Shown here piece by piece: positions 29,871 to 40,375 of a DNA stretch of 64,000 nt; position 1 is the first letter of the stretch, and the number at the start of each line of letters is the position of its first letter. The stretch comes from Prorocentrum cordatum (lineage: Eukaryota > Sar > Dinophyceae > Prorocentrales > Prorocentraceae): positions 406,974 through 470,973 of the forward strand of contig CAUYUJ010007435.1 of NCBI GenBank assembly GCA_963575745.1, read 5' to 3'. A program made the translations under genes and the position numbers. Below the pieces are notes generated by a model. That model was given only the letters and a program-made list of their open reading frames with translations, was not told the DNA's origin and did not search any database.

Positions 29871-31932
29871 TCACACTGCTGCAAACGGGTGCCCCTTGCA
29901 AACCAGCGGAAGCAATCGAATTCTATCGAATATCGACCTTTCCCAGGTCGATCGGTGAGACGAGGATGCCACGCCAGCCAGAATCAGATTCAACGATTCG
30001 TCATGGAATGTAGAATAATATTTTGGATTGCCGCACAATGGTATGCGGAGTGTCATGTGCACAAACAAATGACATTTTGGTATGTCGCCAACACCAGCGT
30101 CCTGCATGAGTGTGAGATGACGCACGCACAGGTCAAGCAAACGCTGGCATACATTGTGTGAGACGGTTTGGGGTGATGCCCGTAAAATGTTCATATATTC
30201 CAAAAGCGCCCTACCTGCTGCCCACAAAATCGGGCCCGTGTCGAACTTGTGCTTTTCTGTTTCGCAAAACCGAACCGCCCATGTCAGCAGCACGCCAGTT
30301 TCAGCAGCCTTCGTCTTCAATAAGATGGAATCGGGCCCCCCAATCATTCCAACAGTAAGGGTGCTCAATTGAGCGTTCAATGGGATCTCGCCATGTTGAC
30401 TGCACCATGTTTTGTAATTATTGAACATTAACTTCAACGCTTCTTCTTTTAACCCATCGCTACCGCAACCAAGGCCCCAGATGTTGGCGCTGATAGCGCC
30501 CCACAACGTTGCATGAACAAATCGTGAGCACACCCCTAAGTATACAGTGTGCAAGGTGTCGATGTGCAACGTTACTTCTGGACGAGTTCCAATGTCACGC
30601 GAAAACAAGGGATTTCGATGATGCGTTCTATCCCCAAGACGCCCCCTGTTATCTTTGTTTTTTCTCAAAAAAAAAACATACAAATGGGGTTGGAATCTCA
30701 TCGAACGCACCCGTGTCTGGAACGTCGTCAGACGGTTCCAACCTGTCAAATCGTTTCAGTCCCAGCGCTGGCACATCGCACGCCAACTACCGACCTTGCA
30801 CCGAACGATTCCTGTCGAACTGCAAACCACCAATGTCCAGCAGAAGACCCCGCACGCGATCATCTGTCACGTTGATCGTTATCTCGCAGCGCTCACACGC
30901 GCCATCATAACTGACCTGAGGCTCGCCCCACGCATTATCATACAAACACACACCGTCGTATTCGTAGAGGCTGTCTTTGGTTGCTGCGCGCCAGATGCAA
31001 GGGTGATGGTGAGACGACCACGTTGGCATCCCCAGGGTCTGCGTGAACTCAACCCAATCGCCTTTGATCTGGCATAGCAAAAATCTAGCTGTCATGCGTG
31101 GGCAAGCGTCAAGCAACTCTTTGCTCTTACACTCGTTCGGCCATGGCGCCTTCTCCCAGCGGAGCATCGGGCGTAGACCGACAACTGCGGCAGCCAATGA
31201 CCAGTGAATGTATGCGAAAATGGGCCGATATGTACACCAGCCCCTGCACCCGCAATGGCGCGCCTGCTGCTTGGAGACAACGGCCACAAGGTGTCTCTTA
31301 AGCGCCCGTAGGTTGAACACTGTTATCCCAAGCACCGTATCACTTCTCCCAGGGCCGATCGCACGAGTGTACTTCACGCCATCGAGGTACAATGCGATCG
31401 GAAACGTTCGCCGACCATCGCCATCGATGACACGGAACGGGTGGTTCCGATATACTCCCGGCCATTCTTCTGGCGGTGTAAACGGTATCCCCGCTGGTGT
31501 CTCGTCGATCTTCACCACTTCGGCATTCAACACCTCGTGCGGTGGCGAAACCACAATTTGTTTAATTTCCCTCCGACCGCGCCGATAAACTGGCACTGAC
31601 AGATGGTGGTACTCAGGTGCTGCTTCAGATTCAGGGAGAACCGACCGAAGGTGCTGAGCAAACTTTCCTGTTTGAGCGGTTGGCGGGTGGGCGTATTGCG
31701 ACATGTTCCCTCCTGTCACACCTGCTTGCGTTGCAAAATGGCACGTCAAACAGAAAGCTTTCGCATCCAGCGCCCCACTTGCGCATTGTGAAAGCAGATG
31801 CTCCTCCAACGCAAGAGCTCCGTGCTGGCTGTCCTCTGTCTGGCCGCGCTCCCACTCGCGAAGCTCCCAAGCTCGCGAGCGAACAACACTCGCTGTAAAC
31901 CTGCTGCGCCTCCGCTTGCGAAACGCTACCAT
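29871..31932 (-). CDS. two-exon transposase-like protein (DDE type suspected)
   Basis: Exon 1 runs from an ATG at 31932 to about 30791 and exon 2 from 30645 to a stop at 29873-29871, about 638 residues in all. A GT-AG intron (30790-30646, 145 nt, donor GTAGTT, acceptor AACAG) restores the frame exactly. Exon 1 has a C-x2-C pair (residues 61-64), a short motif L-Y-L-D-G-V (Asp about 184) and a tight C-G-C-R-G-W-C cluster (227-233). Exon 2 has I-D-T-L-H-T-V-Y-L-G-V and, later, F-H-D-E-S-L-N. These Asp, Asp-x-x-His and Glu positions and the Cys insert recall DDE transposases of the CACTA/KDZ kind, and similar proteins are abundant in dinoflagellates (recollection). No terminal inverted repeats were seen. 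A relic spliced leader stands directly upstream of the ATG, so the copy probably descends from a trans-spliced mRNA even though it keeps an intron. Confidence 0.55.
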
Positions 31933-31933
31933 A

Positions 31934-31951
31934 TGAGCTAAATGGCTACGG
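31934..31951 (-). promoter_or_regulatory. relic dinoflagellate spliced leader
   Basis: On the minus strand the sequence CCGTAGCCATTTAGCTCA stands one base before the ATG at 31932. The conserved dinoflagellate spliced leader is CCGTAGCCATTTTGGCTCAA, so the match is complete apart from one deleted T and one G-to-A change. Genomic leader relics are known to mark genes re-inserted from trans-spliced mRNA. This is also the strongest evidence for the organism group. Confidence 0.8.
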
Positions 31952-32074
31952 AAACAAGGGCCAGGGTGTTGTCATTTGTTTTGGGGTTTGCCCCTTTTGC
32001 TCAGACCAGTATGATATAGGGGGCGAGCTCGACAATTCGGGGTGGGGGGGGCTCTCCTGCCATCATCAGCTTGT

Positions 32075-32945
32075 CAAGCTGGCGATCCGTGGTGAGGATC
32101 ATACTTGTTGTGTTGATGCGTTGTTGCTGGTGTTGCGGCTGTTGTCGTTGTGGTTGTTGTTGTTTCTTTGTTGTTGTTGTTGGTGGTGGTGTTGTTGTTG
32201 CCCTTGGTGTTGTTGATGTGGTTGTTGTTGTTGTTGCTGTTGTTGTTGTTGTTGTTGTTGTTGGCGGTGGTGTTGTTTGTTGCCGTCGCCCCACCTGCGA
32301 CCCACCCCGCGACCCACCCCGCGACCCACACCGCGACCCAACCCGCGACCCAACCCGCGACCCACCCCGCGACACACCTTGCGACCCACCCCGCGACCCA
32401 TCCGCGACCCACCCCGCGACCCACCCGCGACCCACCCGCGACCCACCCACGACCCACCCCACGACCCACCCCGCGACCCACCCGCGACCCACCCCGCGAC
32501 CCACCCGCGACCCACTTGCGACCCACCCGCGACCCACCCGTGACCCACCCGCGACCTACCCCGCGACCCACCTGCGACCCACCCGCGACCCATCTGCGAC
32601 CCAACAGCAACCCAGCTGCGACCCATTTGCGACCCATCCGCGGCACACTCGCTACTTACCCACATTGGTTTAACGAAAAAATCGGCACCTGCGACGGGCT
32701 CGTTGCATAATGTGTGAGACTTGGGCGCCTGCGGCGGTTGTCTCCAGAGTCTCGCAGACTGCCGACGTCCCCGCCGAGCCCTCACTCTCATCCGCATCTG
32801 CGGAGTCCGACGTACATTTTACACACATGCGCATCTGCCAGTTTGCCCCGACCACGACGAGGATGACGACGACGTCGACCACCATGACTAGGACGAGGAC
32901 GAGGACAACGACGACGACGACAACGACGACGACGACAGTGACGAT
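32075..32945. repeat. composite repeat, copy A: (GTT)n plus CGCGACCCACC minisatellite plus flank
   Basis: In order: a GCGATCCGTGGTG flank (about 32082), (TTG)n to about 32280, then 11-13-bp units of CGCGACCCACC to about 32640. A flank follows with CCCACATTGGTTTAACGA, GGCGCCTGCGGCGG and CTCGCAGACTGCCGACGTC, then a (GAC)n patch (32850-32940). The same components lie in reverse order and orientation at 38.33-38.86 kb. Its forward frames read R-D-P-P-R-D-P and its reverse frames G-S-R-V-G-R-G-W-V-A-G; both are repeat artefacts. Confidence 0.85.
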
Positions 32946-33586
32946 TCAGGTGCGTTAGTAGCTAACGTAATCTAGGAGTATTTAGGGGTTGCCCTGGCAC
33001 GTCGCATATATTTAAATCGTACATGCTGCGACTATTCCACACACTGATTATGGCTGAGCCTCGGGTCTCCACTCGCGCGATCCTGCACCCCTCCCCCGTG
33101 CAGCAGACGTTCGAGGCTTGGTGTGGCGAGGCGCGGTCACGTCTGGCACTAAACGCCAACTGTGCGATGGCAATCTTGGGCGTCGGAGGTCGGAGGCGAG
33201 GTCCGAAGGCGAGATGGGGGGAAGCGACTGGGGAACTAGTAAAAGGAAAAAGGGGGGTAATGATATGAGGGGATGAGCACGCGTAGGAACGCAGGGACGG
33301 GGAGTAAGGCGTGTAGAAATTGGAAGCTGGCTCGCATTACTCTTCCGTGGCGGTGATGAGCTGTGGTCAAGGTGATGCAATCTGCCAGAAGAACTCCGAG
33401 CTTTGTGAGCACGCCCCACGAGATCACACGATAGCTGCCCGCTCGTCACCCACAATGTGTCCAGAACTGCGCGTCGAGCATACTCGCGGGCGCACACATC
33501 CACAAATTGCATTAGCACTGTCTGGGGAAATCCAACAAGATGTTTTTTTTTTCTAGCCGTCGTGAGCCCAAACCTTCACCGTCCAG
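32946..33586. other. unique DNA, no supported gene
   Basis: About 640 bp of ordinary composition. Open frames on both strands (33023-33268 plus, 33048-33518 minus) overlap each other, and neither shows a recognisable domain. A run of T precedes the next minisatellite. Confidence 0.4.
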
Positions 33587-33812
33587 CAAACTTCCCGAAA
33601 CTTCCCGAAACTTCCCGCAAACTTCCCGCAAACTTCCCGTCGGCGGCTCGGAAACGCACACATCTGAAAGTTCCCGAAACTTCCCGGAAACTTCCCGGAA
33701 ACTTCCCGGTAATATCCCGGCCAAAATTGTGAGGATGTATTGGACGGGAGCCCTAGTTTCCCGAAGCTTCCCGGAAACTTCCCGGGAACTTCCCGGAAAC
33801 TTCCCGGGGTAT
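33587..33812. repeat. AACTTCCCGCA minisatellite, locus 2
   Basis: Two runs of 10-11-bp AAACTTCCCG units (33590-33640 and 33668-33812) separated by a GGCGGCTCGGAAACGCACAC segment. The units in the second run shift to AACTTCCCGGA. Between 33813 and 34170 is unique DNA with a weak 78-codon minus-strand frame (33847-34083) that I cannot assign. Confidence 0.85.
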
Positions 33813-34172
33813 TTCTGCGTGCTGTTTCCGTCCACGCGGGGTCAAATCAGGCTGCGATTCGCGCAGCTTGACCGAAATGCGGGTGCCAACTATGCAACTG
33901 ATCGAGCAATGCCCTCACTGCCTTGACATTTTGCTCCCCTAGCACCAGACAAACGTTCCAGCAACGAACTCCTGGCCTGGCAGATTGGCACACTGCCGTC
34001 ATCTCAGACAACAGCGCTGCATTAACCAGGCGACTGCGCAAAAACACAACCTTGAGACGTGTGCACGTGCGCTTCCCTGTCACAAGTTACCACGAAACCT
34101 CTCTCACAGAAGTTACACAGCAACTCATTTTCCAAAAGGTTGCTGTCGTTCGTACACCCCGACCCCCATCAG

Positions 34173-35854
34173 CTAGTCGGAGTCGGAGTAGGCCGTGTCC
34201 CTGATGCGCTTGCTCTGGGACTCGAGCTCATCCAGCGCAGATGTCATCTGGTTGTACTTGTTCATCTCCGAGTGGAAGTCCACGCCGTCGCCGAACGCGA
34301 GCGTGGAGCCCACTGACACTGCGCTCTTGATCTCCTCGTACTGGTTCACGACCTTGTCCACCTGATCAATCGAGCGCTTGAGCTTGCCGCGGAACTTCTC
34401 CGACCGAGCCCAGTCCATGGATGGTTGCGCGTCGATCCTCTCGAGCAGATTCCTCGCGACGTTCATCGCCATGCCGTAGCGCAGGGTGACGTCTGTGGCG
34501 TGCTTGGCCAGCGACTTGGCGGTGGGTGGCGGTGAAGCCTTGGCGGCCTTGCTCTTGCCCTTCGGCTGTGCCTTGCCTTTGGCCTTGGCCTTGCCGTTGT
34601 GAGGCTTGGCCTTGCCCTTGGCTGTGACTGGAGTCGGCGTATCCACAGCTGTGCAGGGCCCTGGTGCAGGCGTCGGTGCAGGCGTCGGTGCAGGCGTCGG
34701 TGCAGGCGTCGGTGCGCCGCTCCCGCTGCTCCCGCTGCCACGCGCCATGTTCCGCTCCTCCTCATGAGAAGCCCACTCCTCACGTGTGCCATGGCGCTCC
34801 TCGTCGATCCGCTTCTTGAACTCGATCCGATTCGAGTCGGAGTTGATCCTCACGAACCTGGGTCCCTTGTTCATCGCGTTGAGCGCGATGCCCCTGCATC
34901 CTGCCATCACAGCTCGGCTCGGGCACGCGCCACCTCCGTGCTCGTGGACGAGCATGTCGAAGTTGAACCAGCGGTAGATGGCCTGCTCGCTCTTGATGGT
35001 CTTCTGCACCCTCGTGCGGTAGTCCTCGGGGATGCAGTTTGGAATGCGCAATTGTGTCCCGTCGCCGCCCCCCTCCTCAAACTCATCCTCTCCCTCCTAC
35101 ACCTCCTCCTCCTCCTACTCCTACTCCTCCTCCTTCTCCTCCTCCTCCTCCTCCTCGTCTTACTCATTATACTCTTCTTCCTTATCCTCCTCAGCCTCAT
35201 CCTCATCACCGTCGTCCTCCTCATCCTCATCATTCTCCAGTTGGACTGTGATTGTAGTTATGACCCCATCTCCGTGTAGGTGTCGTACTTCTTCATCGCC
35301 CACTGAGGCCGCCGCGACGCCTTCTCGTCGCGGTCGAGAGCGTCGTACCGCTGCTTCTCCTCACTGTTGTTCAGGAGCCATGGGTAGAAGCGCTTGTACA
35401 TTGGCGTGCCTGACTCCACTCGAAAGCCCTCGCCAGCGATCGCCTCGAGGACTGGGTCACGTTCATCTTCGAGCTTCTGCCTCAGCGCCGCCATCTCAGC
35501 AGACTCAACTGCATCATCTGGTGCATCAGGCGCCGTGCCCTCGGCGGGCTGCGAGGCCATCATCAGCCTGAACGCCTGGGTGAGCTCCGTCTCAGTGCAC
35601 AGCAGGTCGGTCTGCACGGAGCAGTGCATGGGGTTGGCGGCGGTGCCCATGTTAGCCTGGACGACACAAGCAGGCGAACCAGGAAGGCGATACATGGAAG
35701 AATAGTGGGAACATGAATTAACAATTGCACGCCACATGGCCTGCATGACGGGCCGCATGCGCGCCGTCTCCGCGCACTCGACCTCCAGCGCCTTCGCCAT
35801 CCCCTCGAAGTTGGTGCCGATCAGCTCGTTGAACTCGATACCCTCGCCCGTGGC
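34173..35854 (-). CDS. hypothetical three-exon protein
   Basis: Exon A (about 35854-35729) follows a pyrimidine-rich acceptor (CGACAG). Exon B (about 35656 to near 35270) is joined by a 72-nt intron that preserves frame only if a GC donor is used (35728-35657, GC-AG). Exon C (about 35075-34173) follows a low-complexity intron full of TCC/TCA repeats. Exon A and B peptides are acidic and helical (for example Y-K-R-F-Y-P-W-L-L-N-N, then R-Y-D-A-L-x-R-D-E). Exon C starts with a compact domain (C-I-P-E-D-Y-R-T-R-V, G-A-C-P-S-R-A-V), then a T-P-A-P repeat (four perfect 12-bp units, about 34662-34710), a long K/A/G/P-rich basic tract and a helical C-terminus. The layout suggests a nuclear or nucleic-acid-binding protein, but I know no name for the family. 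Similar proteins recur in dinoflagellates (recollection). Confidence 0.5.
35075..35265 (-). other. low-complexity intron of the preceding gene
   Basis: A TCC/TCA-rich stretch (about 35085-35235) separates two coding-like segments on the minus strand. The donor side reads GGAGATGGGGTCATAAC. A plain GT donor breaks the frame for the visible acceptors, whereas a GA donor eight bases earlier preserves it. Boundaries are therefore uncertain. Confidence 0.4.
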
Positions 35855-36149
35855 CTGTCGGCGGATGGTAGTGGGGTAATGAGGCGTCGGGCCACCCCCA
35901 TCTCATCCTCCCCAACCGAGTGGGGGTGGGAATGAACTGGGAACACCGATGCGAACATAACGAGGTGGGTCAACGGGGGGGGGTTGGCCAGCATGATAGG
36001 ACGAAGTTGGTGTGTGCGGGGGGGGGGTTCAGCATAATGCGAAAGCAATGCAATGTTCTGTTAGTTTTTTTCTGGGCGCGCCGTAACCTGAACGGTCCAT
36101 GTTTGACAAACGTCTGGCAGCTTCCTTCGAGCTAGCCTTCGCACGATCG

Positions 36150-36235
36150 TGAGCGCTTCCCGAAACTTCCCGAAACTTCCCGAAACTTCCCGAAACTTCC
36201 CGAACACATCCCGTGAATGTCCCGCGGGATCCCCG
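36150..36235. repeat. AACTTCCCGAA minisatellite, locus 3
   Basis: Seven short units of ACTTCCCGAA and variants. This is the smallest of the four loci and lies between two minus-strand genes. The stretch 35855-36149 is otherwise unique intron or intergenic DNA with G-runs. Confidence 0.85.
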
Positions 36236-36353
36236 TGGACTCATCGTAAACATGTTGCGGGTTTCCTCAGACGTCCTTCAGACCCCCTGTGCGCCCACAG
36301 CCCGATCTTTGCGGATGTGAGTTGCCGATGCCATACGTATATACACCAGGCTA

Positions 36354-37623
36354 TTAATCGAACATGGGCGGTGCCTCAATGGTCGGCCTCAGGGGTGGGC
36401 TCTCCTCTACAACTGCACCCGCCTTCCAGCGAGGCGGCGTGGTGCGATTGCCGTCGGGAACCTTGCCGTCGAGCACCGCGTGGTCCGCGCCGATGGCGCC
36501 GTCGCTGGGCGCGGCCGCTGACGAGCTGCCGCCAGCTGGCGTAGGCGAACTGGCCGATGCTGGCCTCTTCACGACCTTGGACTTCATCATCTTCATGTAG
36601 TTGTACTTGATATTCTCCTTGTTCTCGTGCACCTGCTCCCTCGTCAGCACGCCGTCGCAGTAGCGCTTCGCCAGGTCGTTCGCCCACGTAGCAGCGTAGA
36701 GCTCCAAGTCCTTCAGCTCTGAGGGGGGCTGACCTGCCTCCTGCCACCACTGGGTGTCGCCCTGCGTGAGCTGGTCCTGACCGTGGACGCGGACGGCGAT
36801 TAGCCTCTGCTCGGGCTTCCCCTTGGGCCTGTTCCAGCGGAAGAAGCACCACGCTCTGTTGCCATCCTTGCCCACGCCGTCGAACAGGTCGATGCCGTTC
36901 GGGTTCGACGTCTTGCTGGGGATGGTCTTGGCACCTGTCACATCGTGACCATCAGGGGCCTTGACAACTCCGTGGATCGCGTCCCACCTCTTCACTGTCA
37001 TCTGCGGAACCTCCCTCCTCATGCCACCAGCCCACACCGCGATGACCGCATCCTCGGGATTGGCACCGTGTGGTCGTTCAGTTCGAATTGCCATCTCTGG
37101 TGGCGTGCTGGTCGGAGCAGTCGTGGACTTCCTTGCAGCGAGCCGTGATTCCTTGTCCCAGCTGAACACGTAGGCCGTCTCGTGATCGCCATCGAACGTG
37201 GCGCTGGGCTTCTTCATGAGGGCGGCGTCGGAGCTGGCGGGCTTGCCCACGACCACGTCCTTGGCAGCTGGCTTGCCTCTCCGTGCCTTCTTCGCGACTG
37301 GTGGCTCCTCGTCCTCGTCGTCCTCCTCGGGTTCGCACACGGGCTCCTCCTCTTCTCCTTCTTCATCATTGTCGTTGTCCTCGCCAGCACCACCTCCGCG
37401 GTCACCAAATAGAGCAACGAACCATTGTGGTGGGGAAGCCCGTCCGCGATACACAGCGATGTGCCTGCACATGGTTCGGAACCGTCGGCCTGTCGTCTCA
37501 CTCCATTCGGTCAGCTCCGCAGCGTCTCGGAACGATATGTGGTTGGTCTCGGCAACGCTGCGCAGCGACGGCTCCACGTCGCTCTTGTTGAAGTGCAGGT
37601 CGTCACTGAACTCCTCTGCAGAG
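36354..37623 (-). CDS. hypothetical protein with acidic linker and conserved C-terminal domain
   Basis: A single open exon of about 423 codons. I start it after the acceptor TTTTTATCGCAG (37624-37635) because the codons before that lose coding character; the ATG at 37661 lies in the putative intron. It ends in TAA at 36356-36354. In order: a helical N-domain (H-I-S-F-R-D-A-A-E-L-T-E-W-S); an acidic Glu/Asp tract; a basic K-K-A-R-R-G-K patch that looks like a nuclear signal; a central Trp-rich domain (W-D-A-I-H-G-V-V, W-C-F-F-R-W-N-R-P-K-G); a helical part (L-Y-A-A-T-W-A-N-D-L-A-K-R-Y); and a Ser/Ala/Pro-rich tail. It probably has further upstream exons. Composition is even and free of repeats, so it is likely real. 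Function unknown. Confidence 0.55.
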
Positions 37624-37699
37624 CTGCGATAAAAACGCATTGTGTTAGTGTTACCCCCCATGTGACCACATTAATGAACGCGATGACGGGTGGAGATCA

Positions 37700-37860
37700 T
37701 CGCGGCGATAATGATATGGACTAACGAGACGATAATGGTTGCATTGATGTTGGCGATGACGATGATGACGATGATGATGAGGCTCAGCATGATGGTGATA
37801 TTGATGTTGATGTCATTGGATATGTGTGGGGGGGGGGCTGGTGCACAATTAGAGGGGGGG
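37700..37860. repeat. GATGAT-rich stretch and G-runs
   Basis: Imperfect GAT triplets from about 37700 to 37815, then two G-runs (about 37831-37841 and 37853-37860). 37861-38090 is unique DNA with an unassigned open segment on the minus strand (37861-38067, about 68 codons). Confidence 0.8.
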
Positions 37861-38179
37861 CTATGACGGGAACGTTTGAATCGCAGTGTCCGTCAGCAGC
37901 GCATTGAACAGCGGAGCCTGCTCTCGAATCTGTCGCTTGTCGATCTGCGATTGCTTGATGTTCTCACCGTATGTGATCCACGTGGCTTTTCTCACGAACT
38001 TGGAAAAGATACTCGTGAGCTGCTGACGTTTGGTATCAGACATGCTGCTCGTGTGCAGCCATCGCACTCGGACCGAACAGCTACGTACATAGGGTTATGA
38101 CGTAGGTGGTCAGGCCAGGGCGGCGCACGAGACGGACGGTGACGGCTCTGACGACGAACCACAAAGAAGGCGAAGCCAG

Positions 38180-38290
38180 GCAGGAGGAGGAGGAGGAGGA
38201 TGCGAAGCACGGGGACGAGGAGGAGGAGGAGGAGGATACGAGGAGGCGGATGAGGAAGAGGAAACTAATGAGGAGGAGGATGCGAAGGAG
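38180..38290. repeat. (GGA)n tract
   Basis: Imperfect GGA/GAT purine-rich microsatellite in the flank of the composite repeat. Confidence 0.85.
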
Positions 38291-38329
38291 CATGAGGAAG
38301 ACGGCCCATGGAACCATTACACGCAACAC

Positions 38330-38870
38330 CCCAAAATTGCGGATACGAGCGAGGGTGACGTCGGCAGTCCGCGAGATTCTGAAGAAGCCCGCCGCAGGCG
38401 CCAAACTTTCACAACATATACAGCGAGCGATCACTAGGCGCACATTTGTTCGTTAAAACAATGTGGGTAGGTCGCGGGTGGGTCGCACATGCGTCGCGGG
38501 CGGGTCGTTGTTGGGTCGCGGGTGGGTCGCGGGTGGGCCGCGGGCGGGTCGCAGGGATTTTCGCGGGTGGGTGGGTGGGTAGCGGGTGGGTCGCGGGTGG
38601 GTCGCGGGGTGGGTCGCGGGGCGGTCGCGGGGTGGGTCGCGGGGCGGTCGCGGGGTGGGTCGCGGGTGGGTCGCGGGGTGTGTCGCAGGTGGGTCGCGGG
38701 GTGGGTCGGGGCGGGTCGCGGGGCGGGTCGCGGGGTGGGTCGCGGGGCGGGTCGCGGGGTGGGTCGCCCGTGTGACGACGACAACACACAACACCAGCCT
38801 AACACCGCAACAAGCAGAATCCACACCACGGATCCCCATTCCAGCTACGAGCCCACGGACAATGAATGGC
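38330..38870. repeat. composite repeat, copy B (inverted relative to 32.1-32.9 kb)
   Basis: Reading the minus strand from 38870: a GGGATCCGTGGTG flank and short GTTGT stretch; CGCGACCCACC units (38770-38465); then CTACCCACATTGTTTTAACGA, GGCGCCTGCGGCGG and CTCGCGGACTGCCGACGTC. The order and sequence match copy A, so the two are inverted copies about 6 kb apart. Confidence 0.85.
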
Positions 38871-38893
38871 CGTTCGGCCTTCTCATTCTGACT

Positions 38894-39033
38894 ACTACCA
38901 CTGCCACTACCACTACCACCACCACTGCAGCTACGATGAACACTAACAATGTCACACAGTAGCAGAGGTAGTAGCGAACACTAGTGGCCGTGGCCTTGGC
39001 AGGACTAGTGGTCGTGGTAGTGGCAGTGGTAGT
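38894..39033. repeat. perfect 20-bp inverted repeat around a TAG-rich loop
   Basis: ACTACCACTGCCACTACCAC at 38894-38913 is exactly inverted at 39014-39033. The enclosed 100 bp contain further inverted CACTAGTGG/CCACTAGTG-like pieces (about 38980-39010). Confidence 0.75.
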
Positions 39034-39203
39034 TGCAGGTGCGTAGTATCAGTCTACTTATATACCCTTGTACCCGCTTCGGGCCTGCCGATCGGGATCT
39101 GCGGCGGCCATTGAATGGTCGCCGTGCTCAACTAGTGCAGCAGCTGACCGCCTGAAGTCCTGGTCTCACCAACGTGCCATGCCCATTCTCATCCTCCACC
39201 GCA

Positions 39204-39412
39204 CCTCGGAATTCCGTTCACCTCCCACCCGTTGGTCGGCTCTTTGTTATGGCTTCGTGATTTGGCGGTGGGAGTTTCACGTTCGAACGCGGCCTGATCC
39301 AACGCGACAGGGCTGTGGATCAGGGCGCGTTCGAACGTGGAATTCCCGCCGCCAAGTCACACATGCACGCGAATGGGCCGAGCAACGGGCTGAAGGCGAA
39401 CGGAATTCCGAT
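39204..39412. repeat. inverted repeat with about 98-bp arms
   Basis: The arms 39204-39301 and 39315-39412 are diverged inverted copies joined by a 13-nt spacer (ACGCGACAGGGCT). Conserved blocks include TCGGAATTCCGTTC at the outer ends and CACGTTCGAACGCG near the centre. Both strands therefore encode the peptide E-F-H-V-R-T-R-P-D-P in open frames, which is an artefact of the inversion. Probably a foldback element. Confidence 0.8.
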
Positions 39413-39542
39413 GATTGTCGACGTGGAGGGGGCGAGGAGGGAACAGTGCAGGACGAGGAGGGGGAGGGGGGGCGACCGACGATGTAAGTGGGTGGGTTGG
39501 GCACAGACGGGCCCGCATGTTTTCTCTCCATCCCCCCATGCA

Positions 39543-39955
39543 TCATTCAATGTCTCCCATTGGATCCTCCTTGATCTGTGAAGCGGTCGGCGGCGGCAGC
39601 GCGTCTGGGAGCCAGGGGGCGGTCTGGGAGTCTCGAGCGGTCAGCTGCATGGACTCGGTGACGTCGGCCCGCTCGGCGGCCGCGGCGGCCGCCGCAGCGG
39701 GCGCCGCAGCGGGCGTGGAGGGCTCCTGGAAGGGGCGCCTCGTCGGACGAGATGGTCCCATGATCAGCGGGCTCGGCAACCTCTGGAGGCAACCAAACTC
39801 AAACACTCGGGACCATCGTGGGGGAACCTGGGGCCATTGATTTTGAATCGCACCTGTTGGTGCGGAGCGTCAGCCACGGACTGCGTAAATGGGACCCACC
39901 GCTCAGGCAGCGTTCGTTGACCCTTCTCCGTCGGTGTCGGACTCCTCTGGTCCAT
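39543..39955 (-). CDS. weak hypothetical minus-strand segments
   Basis: Two short open stretches on the minus strand (39955 to about 39840, and 39806-39543, the latter with an Ala run at about 39670-39710). They are of coding-like composition but have no domain or clear splice sites. They may be exon debris. Confidence 0.2.
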
Positions 39956-40002
39956 CTTGAGCTGTTTCTGTTAGCCGTGTTTTAGGGATGAGGAATGAGC
40001 AG

Positions 40003-40085
40003 TGTTTCTGTTAGCCGTGTTTATGTTAGCCATGTTTCTGTTAGCAGTGTTTCTGTTAGCCGTGTTTTTGTTAGCCGTGTTATAG
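40003..40085. repeat. 15-bp minisatellite TTTCTGTTAGCCGTG
   Basis: Five tandem 15-bp units with single-base variants, preceded by one isolated unit at about 39965. Confidence 0.9.
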
Positions 40086-40375
40086 GAATCAACGGGGCTC
40101 AGGGAATTGCAAACGGTGTCCTGGGAGCTCGGAGCTGGTTGCGACATGCCTCCAGCTGCGCGTGGACGCGTCCGAGGGTCGGGGATCGCCCGGGCGATGG
40201 GGCTTCGAACCAGAGCGGCGGCGCCAGCAGAGGGGGAGCCGCGCCAGTAGACAGGCATGGAAGACTATGGATAGGGAGAACGGATGGGGAGGAAAAGAGG
40301 GCGGCGGTGTGGATGGAGAAGATTTGGGCATTCCTGGAGATCGTTGCCTGGATTCCTATACATCCCGCGGACATC

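Noticed and set aside
33847-34083. Leucine-rich-repeat fragment
   Set aside because: A few Leu/Val-spaced residues suggested it, but the LRR consensus Asn and spacing are missing.
35258-35800. Unspliced 180-codon gene
   Set aside because: The frame is open, but residues between the GC donor and the AG acceptor differ in character and the flanks join smoothly, so a frame-preserving intron is preferred.
37861-38067. Short minus-strand gene between repeats
   Set aside because: 68 codons with ordinary composition but no start context, domain or splice partner; mentioned only within the neighbouring repeat entry.
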